A stretch of 64,000 nucleotides of DNA from Darksidea phi (taxonomy: Eukaryota > Ascomycota > Dothideomycetes > Pleosporales > Lentitheciaceae). The stretch lies in NCBI GenBank assembly GCA_030770425.1, contig JASJFT010000114.1:62001-126000 (forward strand). The letters are read 5' to 3'. The notes under the pieces are model-generated. The model did no database searches and was not told the DNA's origin. It saw only the letters and a program-made list of their open reading frames with translations. Shown here piece by piece: positions 47,685 to 58,658 of this stretch. The translations under genes were made by a program, and so were the position numbers. How positions within the stretch are numbered: the first letter of the stretch is position 1; each line of letters begins with the position of its first letter.

Positions 47685-48074
47685 TGCAGTGCGTATGCGA
47701 CTAGAGCGAATGTAAGGGTCGGGTATGCGCAGGAGTGAAGAGAGTGATGGAGGAGTAGTGGTTAATCTAGATTCAGGGAATGTTGATGCGCCAAGTCCAG
47801 CAAGGAGGAGGCGAGAAGGAGCCGACAGCGACCGGGGTTTACGCGACTAGTGGCGGCAAGCCACAATCACATCACAGAGCCGCTCTATTCTCACGCGTCT
47901 TACCGGAGGATTTTTGGGAGGTGTTATCGATAGCCTTGGGACACAGTGAGTTGTTGAAGGGACCTTCACTCGCTCTTAAACTCGCGCTTGGACCTTGCAT
48001 ATAGTGTTTAGGTAGAACGAGGTTCTCTACCTGCGGCGTCACGGTACTCTTTTCGGAACAAGGTTGATAACGTC
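47685..48074. promoter_or_regulatory. Shared divergent promoter of ROT1 and FAU1
   Basis: 390 bp between the two ATG codons must hold both core promoters. No clear TATA box or palindrome was identified. Confidence 0.6.
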
Positions 48075-48904
48075 ATGGCTTCGACAACTGCATTGAAGAA
48101 AGATCTGAGGAAGAAGATCAAGAAGATACTGGTGGATGTTTCCGATGCTGCAATATCTACGCAAAGTAAGTTTGCTTGGACTGTTGCTTGCAGTGCACCT
48201 TAATCGCAGGCGACAGCTGAATCAGTGGATGTTGACTATACTAGGTTCCAATGCTACGAAAACACTGCTGTCCTTGCCGGAATACAAGGCTGCGAAGAGG
48301 ATAAGCGTCTATCTGTCAATGCCTTCCGGCGAGATATCAACATCTGGAATCGTTCACGATGCGTTCGCGCAAGGAAAGCGCGTATTCATTCCATACACCT
48401 ATCAGCCGAGCGAGGCAAGAGAAGGACAGCCCAAGTCCATCATGGACATGGTCGAGCTACAATCTATCAAAGACTTTGAGTCGCTAGAGCTGGATAAGTG
48501 GAACATCCCCACTCCCAGCGAGGCGTCAATACCATCACGGGTGAACTCATTTGGCGGAAAGGGAATCACCGACGGCAAGGACATTGATCCGGCCGACGAA
48601 TCTGGCTTAGATTTGATAGTCATGCCCGGTATGGCATTCGACTGCAGCTTTGGTCGCCTCGGTCATGGCAAAGGATTCTACGACTACTTTCTGCGGCGGT
48701 GTCACAACTCGTCGCGGATGCCTTTTCGCGGTAAGAAACACTGACATTCATTTGGGTGGGCGTGCTAACTAACCACGAAAAGTCGGCCTCGCTCTAACGG
48801 AGCAGCTGCTGCCGTCGAACGAATGCGTGCCCATGGACACGTCCGATTTCCGCCTAGATGCCCTCATAACGGGTGATAGCGAGCTCCGTCGAGCCAATAC
48901 ATAA
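48075..48904 (+). CDS. FAU1: 5-formyltetrahydrofolate cyclo-ligase
   Basis: Three exons (48075-48165, 48245-48730, 48783-48904) give 232 residues. The enzyme uses ATP to convert 5-formyl-THF to 5,10-methenyl-THF in one-carbon metabolism. Features in order: a lysine-rich helix near the start (TALKKDLRKKIKK); LPEYKAAKRISVYLSMPSGE with the substrate-side conserved residues; KRVFIPYTY; and the ATP-binding loop GRLGHGKGFYD (about 167-177) after LDLIVMPGMAFD. Exon 3 supplies VGLALTEQLLP and the family end DALITGDSELRR. Intron 1 (79 bp) was resolved by requiring SSNATKTLLS after STQ, with acceptor ACTAG. The protein is slightly longer than many bacterial forms because of a linker at about 112-150. 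It is convergent with SmE, 134 bp apart. Confidence 0.95.
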
Positions 48905-49038
48905 ACGGATGCGGTATCCTACGAAAGCCCTATTTTGAGGGACTGCTCCAATTGCACCCTTCACTTCCGAATCCTCATCCAACTGCGTGCGTACTCTCGA
49001 TTGATATAATGTCGGCTTAGAGTGAGGCGTTTTAGTCC

Positions 49039-49526
49039 TCACTGGATCTGCTGGATGAGCGAGATGTTGTCACCTTTGAGAAGGACTTGGCCTGTGTGCA
49101 CGTCAGTATGTAGAGAGAAAGGCAACAGGTTCTCCCGCTCACCAAGCTTCCTTCGTTCTTCTGGTGCATCCTTCTTTGCCAGCTTCACTTCGAATGCGTC
49201 ATCGATGACCAGGTTCATGAACTCGTCAAAACCCTGTAAACGTCAGTATTGCTGTTCTATCTCAAGCGTTGACCATCCCGTACCCTCAGCTTGCCCTCAA
49301 TCCGCAGGCCCAAGTTCTCGTACAGCCATATCGACACGCTTGCGCGCGCTTGTAGAAGCTTGAAGATGAAATTGATAGGAGGCAATAGCACTGCAGCATG
49401 TCAGCATCAAGTGTGCGCGACCAGTCGACGTCGAAGTACCTTTCCCACCGCCGCGGCCTAGAGATTCTGTTAGCTTTTGTCTAGAATCAATCCAAGAGTC
49501 GCGCACTCACCTCCACGTCCAGTCAT
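49039..49526 (-). CDS. SME1: Small nuclear ribonucleoprotein E (Sm core)
   Basis: Five exons (49526-49511, 49457-49440, 49390-49284, 49233-49143, 49091-49039) give 94 residues, the normal SmE length. SmE is part of the seven-membered Sm ring on U1, U2, U4 and U5 snRNAs. Sm1 is INFIFKLLQARASVSIWLYE followed by LGLRIEGKLRGFDEFMNLVI; Sm2 is GQVLLKGDNISLIQQIQ. The first exon is 16 nt and the second 18 nt, giving MTGRGGRGGGK before VLLPPINFIF. I found these by frame and by good GTGAGT and CTAG signals. The intron before exon 3 has a GTACTT donor. Four introns in a 285-nt coding sequence is very dense for this window. It starts 359 bp from MTR10, divergently. Confidence 0.94.
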
Positions 49527-49885
49527 TGTGAGGGATTTAGGTAAATACGATTGCAGAGGGTCGGGGCTTCCGTAAGCTTGGAGTTGACGCCGCTATGGTG
49601 GAGTTGAGAAGTGTAGAAGGTGACGCTCTCGCAAAATGTCGGGCGGTCAGAAGCGAGCAGGCCTGCCAAGGCGCGGGACCGTTGACAGGACTTTGTTCTA
49701 GCACCGACGTAACTTCACATACCCGCAAACAAACATCGAAACGCTTGCGCCTGCCACCTTCTCCCTTCCCCACGCCTCCCACTCGCAAGAACTACACTCC
49801 CCGCGCCAGTTCATGAGCGCTCGATAGTTTACACCCCGCCATCGCCCCCCTTCTGAGCGCACCCCGCCGTTCGGAATCCCCAAAC
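49527..49885. promoter_or_regulatory. Shared divergent promoter of SmE and MTR10
   Basis: 359 bp between the two start codons. It is pyrimidine-rich toward MTR10 (CCTTCTCCCTTCCCC at about 49760). No TATA box identified. Confidence 0.6.
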
Positions 49886-52800
49886 ATGGCCACCAACGGA
49901 GTCCAGCAGGTCTTTGCGCCTGTGTTGGCAGCACACAGCACTATGTCGTCGGGGGCGGACCGTGCGCAGAAAGAGCAGGCGCATCAGTTCCTGGAGCAGT
50001 TCCAGAAGTCGGTATGGCACAATACATGGAATCGTTTGGAAGTGAAGGGCTGACAGCATGGACAGGAAGAGGCATGGACGGCAACACTCGCCATGCTCGA
50101 GTCCAACAGTGTGGATGCCGCAGCGAAGCTGTTCGCCGCCACAACGCTGAAGGGCAAGGTAAGAAGTCCGTGGTGTTATTCCCTACAGTCCTAACCTTCC
50201 CAGATCGTCTACGACCTCCACCAGCTACCCCGCGAGTCGCTGCCAAACCTGCGCGAGACCATTATGAGAAACCTAGCGACCTTCCATGCAGGCCCCAAGC
50301 CTATCAGGCTGCAGCTATGCGTGTGCCTGGCAAACCTAGCTATCCAGATGACAGAATGGAAGGACGTGCTTTCTCTCATAGTCTCCGCTCTAGGCACAGA
50401 CCCATCTACGCTTCCTTGCGTCTTAGACTTCCTCCGCGTCCTTCCAGAAGAAGTTACACATGGACGAAAAATCGCTCTCACAGTACGTTCGGTCGAGCCA
50501 CCATCCACCATCAGCTTACCGGCAACTCCCCTGCGGTATCGCGGTATAATTGGAGTCACAATCTAATGCGTGGTCTTGTCAGGAAACCGAGTTGCAAATG
50601 AGGACCGTCGAATTGATAGAGGACAATGCGCAGCAAGCCCTCTCCATGCTCGTAACATACGCCCAGTCATCACGTAAGTGACCCCACCCCAGCTTGATGC
50701 TCACGCTAAGCCCTACAGCGGCCGCCGCCCAGAATCCGCAATTGCTTAACTGTATCACATCATGGATGCGCGAGATCCAACTGGATCACATAGTCGCTTC
50801 CCCACTCGTTGATGTCATTTTCAACGCCCTTTCCGCCGCGGAACCCTTCGAAGCTGCCGTCGAATGTGTGTGTGCTCTAATCGCCGAGACCCGAGATGTA
50901 GACGAAGCGATGAATACCATTCTAGCGCTATATCCCAAGGTGATAGCACTACGTCCGAAGATAGCGGAGGCAGCAGAGGAAGAGGATTCGGAAAAATACA
51001 AAGGCATCGCTCGGGTGTTTGCGGAAGCCGGAGAATCTTGGGTATTGCTCATTGCGCGACTACCAACAGACTTCAGAGAACTGGTCGAGGCCATTCTCGA
51101 AACAGCGGCCCTGGACAGAGAGCGCGATGCAATATCGCACACCTTCAAATTCTGGTATGACCTCAAGCAATACCTCACACTCGAGAAGTATGCGTCGGCG
51201 AGAGCGCAGTGCGTCAATGTATACTCGAAGCTGGTCGACATAATGATCGGTCATCTAGAGTATCCGACACCGGAGAGCGGGGACGAAAAAGATCTGTTCG
51301 AGGGCGACCGCGAGCAAGAAGAGAAGTTCCGAGAGTTCCGGCACCAGATGGGAGATGTTCTGAAGGATTCCTGTGAGGTTATGGGCGTCGCAGAATGCCT
51401 TCAGAAACCGTACAACCTGATCCAAACCTGGGTCCAGACGTATGGAGCTCGGGCAACCGCAAACCACGTTCCGGCATGGCAGAAGCTGGAAGCTCCGCTG
51501 TTTGCTGTACGGGCTATGGGGCGCATGGTGCCACCTGACGAGAGCATGATGCTCCCTCGGCTTATCCCACTAATCGTATCGATACCTGATCACCACAAGC
51601 TTAGGTTCCAAGCTGTGATGGCTCTAGGACGGTACACCGAGTGGACTGCGCAGCATCCGGACACACTACAACCTCAGCTAGACTTCATCATGGCAGCTTT
51701 CGAACATGCGACAAAAGACGTCATCCGGGCAGCCGCCCTCTCGTTCAAGTTCTTCTGCAATGATTGCGCGAGCTTGCTTGTCGATTTCATGGGGCCCCTT
51801 CAGCAATTCTACGCAAAACATTTGAACAACCTCCCAATCACGAGTCAGGAAGAAATTACGGACGGTGTAGCTTCAGTCGTCGCCAAGGTGCCTCTTGATC
51901 AGATCTATCCCACCTTGAAGCTGTACTGCGACCCGATTATGCAAAATCTAGCCGGTATCGCCAACCAAGCGAAGGACGAGACCATGCAAAAGCTTCTCGC
52001 GGACAGAATTAATCTGCTCACCATATTCTTCGAGCTGGTGAAACCCCAGGTACCACCTGGGCAAGAACATCCTGCAGTCAAGTACTGCCAGGAGATCTTC
52101 CCTATGCTCGCAAATATCATCCAACACTTCTCCACGAGCATACCTATTCTAGAGCGGGTGTGCCGGTGCTGGCGATATATGGTTCTGTCCTACAGGACAG
52201 CTATGCGGCCGCTACTTCCCCAACTTGCGAACAAGCTTGTTGAAGGTTTTGAGACTTCCAGACAGGGGTGCTTCCTGTGGGCAACAGCTTCCATTGTCCG
52301 CGAGTTCTCTGCAGGAATCGAGGACATCGATGCAAGCCTAGCGAACGACGTTTTCCAATTCTACGAGCAGCAAGCCAAGACCTTCCTCCGGATACTGAAC
52401 GACCTGCCACCAGAAGAGCTCCCTGACCTGATCGAGGACTTCTTCCGACTTGCCGCTGACATGACCCTCTACTTCCCCACAGAATGCATCATGTCTCCAC
52501 TCATGGACACCATCCTCCTTGCCGCCTGCTCCTCGCTCACCCTTCTCAAGGAGGAACCTATCATTGCAACCCTCCACTTTCTCCGCGACCTACTAGGCTA
52601 CGGTCGCAACCTGTCGCCATCCTCCTCCTTCGATAACACACGCCACGAAGTTCCCCAGCAAATTCAAACCCGCGTCAAACAACTCATCATGACATCTGGC
52701 GTACAGCTCGTCCAGCGCATTATGACAGGCATGATGTACAGCTTCCCTGAAGGCTGTTTTGCTGACTCCTCGGGCGTCCTACTCGACCTCTTTGAACTAA

Positions 52801-53039
52801 TGCCTGAGCAAGTCGCTGGTTGGGTTCAACAGACTGTAGGTATGCTGCCGCAGGGTAGTATCACACCGCAGGAGAGCGAGCGCTTCTTCAACAATATTCG
52901 CCAGAGGATCCAAACTGGGGATATTCGCATGATTAGGACGGTATTGCAGGATTTTACCGCAAGTTATAGGAGGAGGAATGTTGCACCGCGTGAGGGGCTG
53001 GGTAGGCTAGAAGCCAGCCGGTTTAGGTTCTCGGGATAG
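49886..53039 (+). CDS. MTR10: Importin-beta family, Mtr10/transportin-3 type
   Basis: Five exons (49886-50011, 50066-50158, 50204-50482, 50583-50673, 50719-53039) give 969 residues, close to the family norm. Mtr10 imports the mRNA-binding SR-like protein Npl3 in yeast and is involved in tRNA traffic; animal transportin-3 imports SR proteins. The N-terminus holds the Ran-binding importin-beta region (ADRAQKEQAHQFLEQFQKS, then LFAATTLKGKIVYDLHQLP). HEAT-like helical pairs fill the rest (IQMTEWKDVLSLIVSAL, CVLDFLRVLPEEV, LRFQAVMALGRYTEW). The C-terminal third has LLPQLANKLVEGF and LLDLFELMPEQV. Each splice was set by the conserved helix sequence, and all introns are GT-AG. The SR-like kinase relic at the window start is not functionally tied to it. 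Confidence 0.94.
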
Positions 53040-54567
53040 GTACTCTTAATTGTTCCGGGACTGGGTGATCGGATGAGGTAGATGGGTTGGGGTGGGGGAT
53101 TATGGCGTAGATAGGATACTAGTATGTTATGGAACGTGGGAGGGGTGTTTGTAGTGGATGTAGATATCTAACCTTGGTAGCATGAACGATAGCAGAGGTA
53201 TGTTTGGGCATTTGCATGGCGGATATTTGGATGGGATGGGAGGGTAGCATAAGGCGCGGACGAAGTAGCGTGGGGTTTCAGACGGCGCTTTCTAGATACC
53301 GGCATGCTTTCTCTTTGCAATCAAGCTTTACTTTGCAACGAACTTTGTGTGTTTCATTACGGAAGGTATCAGTACGTTGCGTGGCTGTTTGTAGATGGTA
53401 TTGCTAACGTACGGCAGTGGAGCTGCTTTAGATGAAGAGTGGCGCTATTCATCTCCTATTCGCCTTAAGTTTGTATAAGTTTAGTGGCGGGTAATACTAA
53501 CACTTCACCCCTGCCTATACAACATTTAGTCAGTCCCTACAAAGGAGACTCCCACTGTGCAAATTCAAACAAATAAGATTTTGGTCTGCACACGGGGTAG
53601 TGGAGAAAACGGTACTATAGCTGCAAGAGTGTGAACTCACACCCCCGGTGGCCTATAATAGAAGTCTATCTTGCAGGTCGAAAAGTAAGAGTATAATTCT
53701 CTAGAGTGTCCGGACATTCAGCACCCACCCAATTGCTGCCAAACCTCCTAGTAATGGGCGGTATTGTACCGCGTTCCCAATAGTGGCGCCTCAAAGCCTT
53801 CTGTCTTGCGTGTCGAGGACCCAAGGGTATAATACTCTAGGTATCTGCGCTGTAAGCTAATTATAGGAATATGATAACGTTCGGGTACTAAGTGCCAACC
53901 AGTCCATCGTTGCTGAATATCCTGGTCATGGGCGATATAGTGAAGTCGGAGGGAAGCACAGAGTACAACAAAAAGAAATACGTAAGAGGAGAAAGCCGCT
54001 TGAAAGTTACAGGCGCATGGGGGTAGCAGTTATATGTGGAAGATGGAAATCCTCCCGAGTGACTTGAGAGCTAATATCTCAGTACAAAGTTCGAGTGATT
54101 TAAAAGGTTTTGTAACGAGAACGCCTGAAGGTTATTACTTTGTCTGCATATAGGTTTATTGTTTCAAATTATGACTTGAGTCAGTATTATGTTTTTGCTT
54201 GTTTACAACTAACGATAGGAAATGCACCTTTGTTGTATTTAGTATTTGTTGGGATTTGCACCAGGAGTCACTTTTGTAAGGTCCGCGCGAAACACAGGTT
54301 GAAATGATCATATCATATTTATTGAACTTTTCTTGAAATGTAGACAAGGATCTAGGTATGACACGACTAGTCAACGGATAATAAAGGGCTATAAAGGCAT
54401 GGAATAAGCGGCGAAAGCCAACACCATAACGAACCCCTCGCTATGCAAAAGAAACACCAGAATAAGAAACAAAATGCTCCAGTCCGTACCCTCACTCAAT
54501 TTAATACAATTCGTGACTGCTACCTTGCTCTTCCAGCACGGAACAAGGCGACCGGAGGAAAAGGAAA
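53040..54567. other. Intergenic region with MITE-like element
   Basis: No gene. It contains the 53532-54293 element described separately, the MTR10 3' flank and the bestrophin 3' flank. Confidence 0.6.
53532..54293. mobile_element. MITE-like non-coding element with inverted ends
   Basis: The left end (53532-53575) reads AGTCCCTACAAAGGAGACTC then CCACTGTGCAAATTCAAAC. The reverse complement of the right end (54244-54293) reads GCGGACCTTACAAAAGTGAC, then TCC..GTGCAAATCCCAACAAAT. The imperfect inverted ends, about 760-bp length, lack of coding capacity and further copies at 27.2 and 28.7 kb fit a non-autonomous DNA element. The interior holds a degenerate direct duplication (about 53665-53770 and 53798-53945). 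No clean target-site duplication could be fixed, and the superfamily is unknown. Confidence 0.55.
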
Positions 54568-56205
54568 TTATGCTTCCTGCTGCTGCATAATGGCATGATG
54601 CTTCTCTTCATCCGCATCAGCACGTGCCACGGCAAAGCTGCTGCGCACCTTCATATCTGCCTTTGTCTTCGTCATCAATGCATCGCGGATATCCTGCTTA
54701 CTCCTGCCCATCCAGCCTTCAAAGCTCTTGTGGCTCAACGGATAGATTGGCATGTTGCCCATGCTCTTGAAGAACTCGTGTGGCTTGGGCGCAGGATTGC
54801 TCATGATATAATCAAGGTCGCACTCAAGCTCCATGCAATAGGTTTCCAGGGGCAGATCGTTTACGTCCATGCCAAAGGGGTTTTCGATCTCGCGGCCGAT
54901 GGCGGCAATGCCGAGGATGATGTAGGCGGCGAAGATGCAACCCGGGATGGTGACCCAGCGGAGCTCTTTCCAGAGCTGGAACGGAAGCATCATGACGTAG
55001 ACCCAGGTTATTTGCGAGATGGCGATCGAGTAGGCGATGGGAAGGGGGGTTTGGAGGACACGTTCTACACCGATAAGGACTTCGTTCAGCTGGACAATCG
55101 AGGTGACTGTTTCCATGTTAGAGATTGAAACTGTTCGTCGGGGAGAATGGGCAAAAGGCTTACTAGCTTGATTCTGGTACAGGCTGACCTTGAGCGTCTC
55201 ATTGTCGATTATGCTCTGGACGTAGGCAGACAGGTGGTTGAGGATTTCAAGAGGCAAGTTTCCGAGCGGCTTCTTGGAGCGCTTGATCCTCTTGCGAGGG
55301 TTGGACTCGGCGAAGGTGACGCCCAGATATTCGCCTACTGCCTTGACCTTGCCGTGCTTGTTTGCCTTGGGAATATCGGCTTCGGCGGCTTTGGCGAAGG
55401 TTTCGAGGTACTCGACGCGTGCTTTGAGGTCATTGTATTCGATACCGGGCTCGAAGCGGAGCTTGTGCAAGACGGCGCGGGAAAAGGCGACAATTAGGTT
55501 GAGTGCTGAGCTGTGTGTGCGTTAGCATCGAGGGTATTCAGAGCTGACGCAGATTGGAACTCGTACATCTTTTGCAGCAAATCCTCCTTGCCAAGGTCGC
55601 CCTCACGTTCAAGGGCGTGGACCCAGATCGTCCTCGCCAGGTTCTGACCGACGAACTGTAGCTGAGACCAGTATTTGCGACCCTCAGTGTACCGCTCATA
55701 TGCGGACGAGGTACGGAACGAGATTGCCAGACCGACGACGAAACCGAGAACTGTGAGTAGGAGAGTGCTCACACCGAGATTGTGCCATTTTTCGCAGATT
55801 ACGGTAATGAGGGACGACCATGCCGCAACTACGAACAGGGGAACGATCATCTTAGGGAGCACGGAGCCGTGCATACGGAGGAAGAAAGGCCACTTGGAAT
55901 GCTTCTCCATGTCGCGGGGACCAACCTAGGATTCGTCAGTCTGACCGTGTTGGGCTTGAGGCTGTGAAGATACTCACGAAGTAGTCCCCGGCATCGAGAG
56001 ACTTGTCGGTATGCTTCCGCGAAGGCGGCTGGTAGGTGGTTTTCCTCGCCCGCCATGAACGGGGGGACATGGGCGCGTCATTGCTCTCTCTACCGCTGCT
56101 CACCGAAGGCACCTCAATTGCTGAAGGCTGGAGCATCCTCTTGGTGCCGTAGGTGGCATCGGTGCCATAGGTAGCATCAGTACCGCTGGAAGAAGGGCCG
56201 GCCAT
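54568..56205 (-). CDS. Bestrophin-type anion channel family protein
   Basis: Four exons (56205-55978, 55925-55567, 55510-55164, 55106-54568) give 490 residues. Bestrophin/UPF0187 proteins are pentameric membrane channels, chloride-conducting in animals and plants; fungal members are little studied. Residues 1-75 are disordered, with an imperfect GTDATY repeat. The membrane part follows: a first hydrophobic segment (VLPKMIVPLFVVAAWSSLI), a second (STLLLTVLGFVVGLAISF) leading to the family signature FRTSSAYERYTEGRKYW, and two more after LPIAYSIAISQITWVYVMML and WVTIPGCIFAAYIILGIAAI. GREIENPFGMDVNDLPLE closely matches the conserved cytosolic loop of the family. Phases at all three introns agree. 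An in-frame ATG 25 codons upstream (56280) exists but opens on unlikely sequence. Confidence 0.9.
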
Positions 56206-57689
56206 TGTGCACTTTCTTGCAGATCTCAATTGAAGGTATAGAACTGTCCAGCAGTCGGGAGTCTCTCTCTCGGCAAACAACGAGTATCAATTATGGAGAC
56301 AAAGCCGGGGTCAGTGAGGGTTGCTCCGACTTTTAAGGAGAAAAGTGGCGACAAAGGAGGGACAGCGAAACGCTCAAGGGACAACAAGTGATGGTTTGGA
56401 AAGACAGACGGGCAGAGGAAGGATATACCGGGGAAAGATTTTCAGCGATGCAGCGACATGTGCGGGCAACCCCGTGGTGTCCCGACGCGCACAGGTATGA
56501 AGCTGCGGGTCCATGGTCCCAAAACGGTGTAAGCGTCTGCCATAACGCCCCCTGCATCACCATGCCCCTGAGGGAGGCGTTGCGGTGAGCCAATTACGGA
56601 GCAAGTTGTTGGACACGGCTGCGCTCCTGTTGCAGCAAGGGCTCAGCAGGAGACTTGTTTCACCAAACACCCAGGGGTGCCAAGCCCGAGTCGTGCGCCG
56701 CGCTGGCTCCTCAGTCAGCCTTCGCTCCCTGGCCCGTTCCTTTTTTTAGCCCCCAAAAAAGCGTTTTGGGACAATGGGCAGATGAACAACGTTATCCATC
56801 TGCTTGCAAAGTGGCTGTCTGCTGTCCTCGTGCTCGAAAGGTTGGGGGCCGTGGCTGCAACGAAGGAGTGCAGAGCGCATGAGAGATCATCGCACCAAAC
56901 AGTGGGTGAATGTTGGATCAGCAGGTCTAGAATCGTGAGCCATAAAAAAGAGGCCAGGAACGTGTCTCTCCGCGTGCCGAGCCCGCTCCCATCGAGATGA
57001 GCCAACAGGAATGTCTCGCGGGGAAGGGATGGCTGTCCTTTCATCAAAGCGACAGGGGCCGCCGCATCGGGAACCGCCTCATGTGTCAATTTCCCCATGC
57101 CGGCTAGCTTGCGCTGTGGGTGTCAGCTCGGAGATACCGTGTTGTTGTCTGACGGGAGATTTTACCGCACTTACAGTGTATAGGAGAGGCAAAATAGACG
57201 GTGAGCGGCGGTGGAGCTTCCGGGGGATTCCCAATGGTGATTACTTGCAGGGTGAGAAGTAGGTATTTTTACCGCTGCAGTTGGGCTGTGCTACCTGTCT
57301 CTACGGGCGGTGGATTCGGCTTGGCCACGATACGGTAAAGGCCAGGTAGCACACCGAGCCCTTCTAGAAGCGCGGGAGATGTGGTCAAGACGAAAGAGCA
57401 AGATGTCTCGCACAAGTCGCAAATGGCCCGTTACTCCACGTGTAGTTCCCACCGTGGAAGCTATGTGCAAATCGGCGGTTTGGGGCTTTTGCGCACCTTT
57501 CACGAGCCACGGAGCTTCCAGCCAGGTCATCTCGATATGTCGCGTGTGAGTCAAGGAGCAAGCCACGTGATCAGTTCCGTCGCTCTGGGACAGCAGATGA
57601 CGAGGCTGTCATTGAACACGACGTCGCATCGCGCACGCTCCGATTACAACTACGTTTTGAATACCTACAACATCCCAATTCTACTTCCG
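56206..57689. other. Intergenic region, bestrophin-gene promoter
   Basis: 1.5 kb between two minus-strand genes. No gene recognised; frames on both strands overlap heavily and have no motifs. Confidence 0.5.
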
Positions 57690-58658
57690 CTACCTTGCCC
57701 TCGCAGCCAACCTCCGTCCCTCGGCCCGTCCTCGTTCAAGTTCCAGCCGCAGCTCCCTTACCCTCCACACCTCTCCATCCACGCAAACACTCACTCTCTC
57801 GATTCTTTCCAACAAAACCTGATACAGACTAGCCTTGTAACTCTCCGCCTTCCAGATCTTATTCCACACATCCACCAACTCTCTCGCTACGCTTTTCGGA
57901 TGCACGACTCCCGCTCCTGTCGCGTTGGCGGGGAAGTCTTCGCCGAGGTATTGTGAAGGAGGAAGACCGGGAGGTGGAACGACGTTGAGGACGAGTTCGT
58001 CAATGGTGATCATGCAAGCCGTCACGTGTCGAGTGTTTGGATTCGATAGATCAGGCCCATGTTCCAGCAGTCTCTTCAACGCCGCGCAAATGGCCCAGGA
58101 CGTTCGATCAGGCGAACTCGTATTGCGAAGCCACTTCGCAGACCGGTCCCCCGCAAGCCTCACATCGACCGAGAGTTTAGATAACCGTGTGCTCGAAGTG
58201 CGACACGCCACATATTCATGAGGAACCATCCGCCAACGCCACTTCAACCACTTCTCCGTCCAGCCGGACATAAACCCATCTTTCGCTCCCTTTGAGCCAT
58301 ACGTCGTTTTTACCAGCGGCATCGCAAGCCATGTAAAGTAATGGAAACTCTCGTCCTCGGCGATACAATCCAGCTTGGCCTTCAACGCTCCCCCTCTCTC
58401 CACACGCCGAATCGCTTCGGTCATCTCAGCATTGATCTGCCGGTTGCAGCGCAGTAGATTCGCGCATGTCCGCGGTATGCTTGATTGCGAGTACGCACAT
58501 CCATACTCGCCGGTAACAATACTCTGCGGCGAAGAAATGCGGCGAAAGCGGAACAGCCACTGCGCTTCTCCTAGCGTTGGTAGTGCGCGTTCCCACAGTA
58601 CCAGCTCTTGATAGACCAGATCTCTAAGCTCGCGGGGTATCTGTAGAAATGCGACCAT
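57690..58658 (-). CDS. Protein with F-box-like LQIPRELRDLVY start
   Basis: Single exon of 322 residues from the ATG at 58658. The open frame extends upstream to 59039, but I start at MVAFLQIPRELRDLVYQELV because this is the usual N-terminus of a large family of fungal proteins with an F-box-like helix, and the upstream part looks like untranslated sequence. Conserved features include LLRCNRQINAEMTEAIRR, the typical helix about 60-100 residues after the start, and DCIAEDESFHYFTWLAMPLV. The C-terminal tail is Arg/Glu-rich (RVRELRLELERGRAEGRRL). F-box proteins can link substrates to SCF ubiquitin ligases, but for this fungal family partners are unknown, so I give no function. It stands divergent to another F-box-like gene at 59856. 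Confidence 0.8.
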   Translation of the reverse strand: MVAFLQIPRELRDLVYQELVLWERALPTLGEAQWLFRFRRISSPQSIVTGEYGCAYSQSSIPRTCANLLRCNRQINAEMTEAIRRVERGGALKAKLDCIAEDESFHYFTWLAMPLVKTTYGSKGAKDGFMSGWTEKWLKWRWRMVPHEYVACRTSSTRLSKLSVDVRLAGDRSAKWLRNTSSPDRTSWAICAALKRLLEHGPDLSNPNTRHVTACMITIDELVLNVVPPPGLPPSQYLGEDFPANATGAGVVHPKSVARELVDVWNKIWKAESYKASLYQVLLERIERVSVCVDGEVWRVRELRLELERGRAEGRRLAARAR

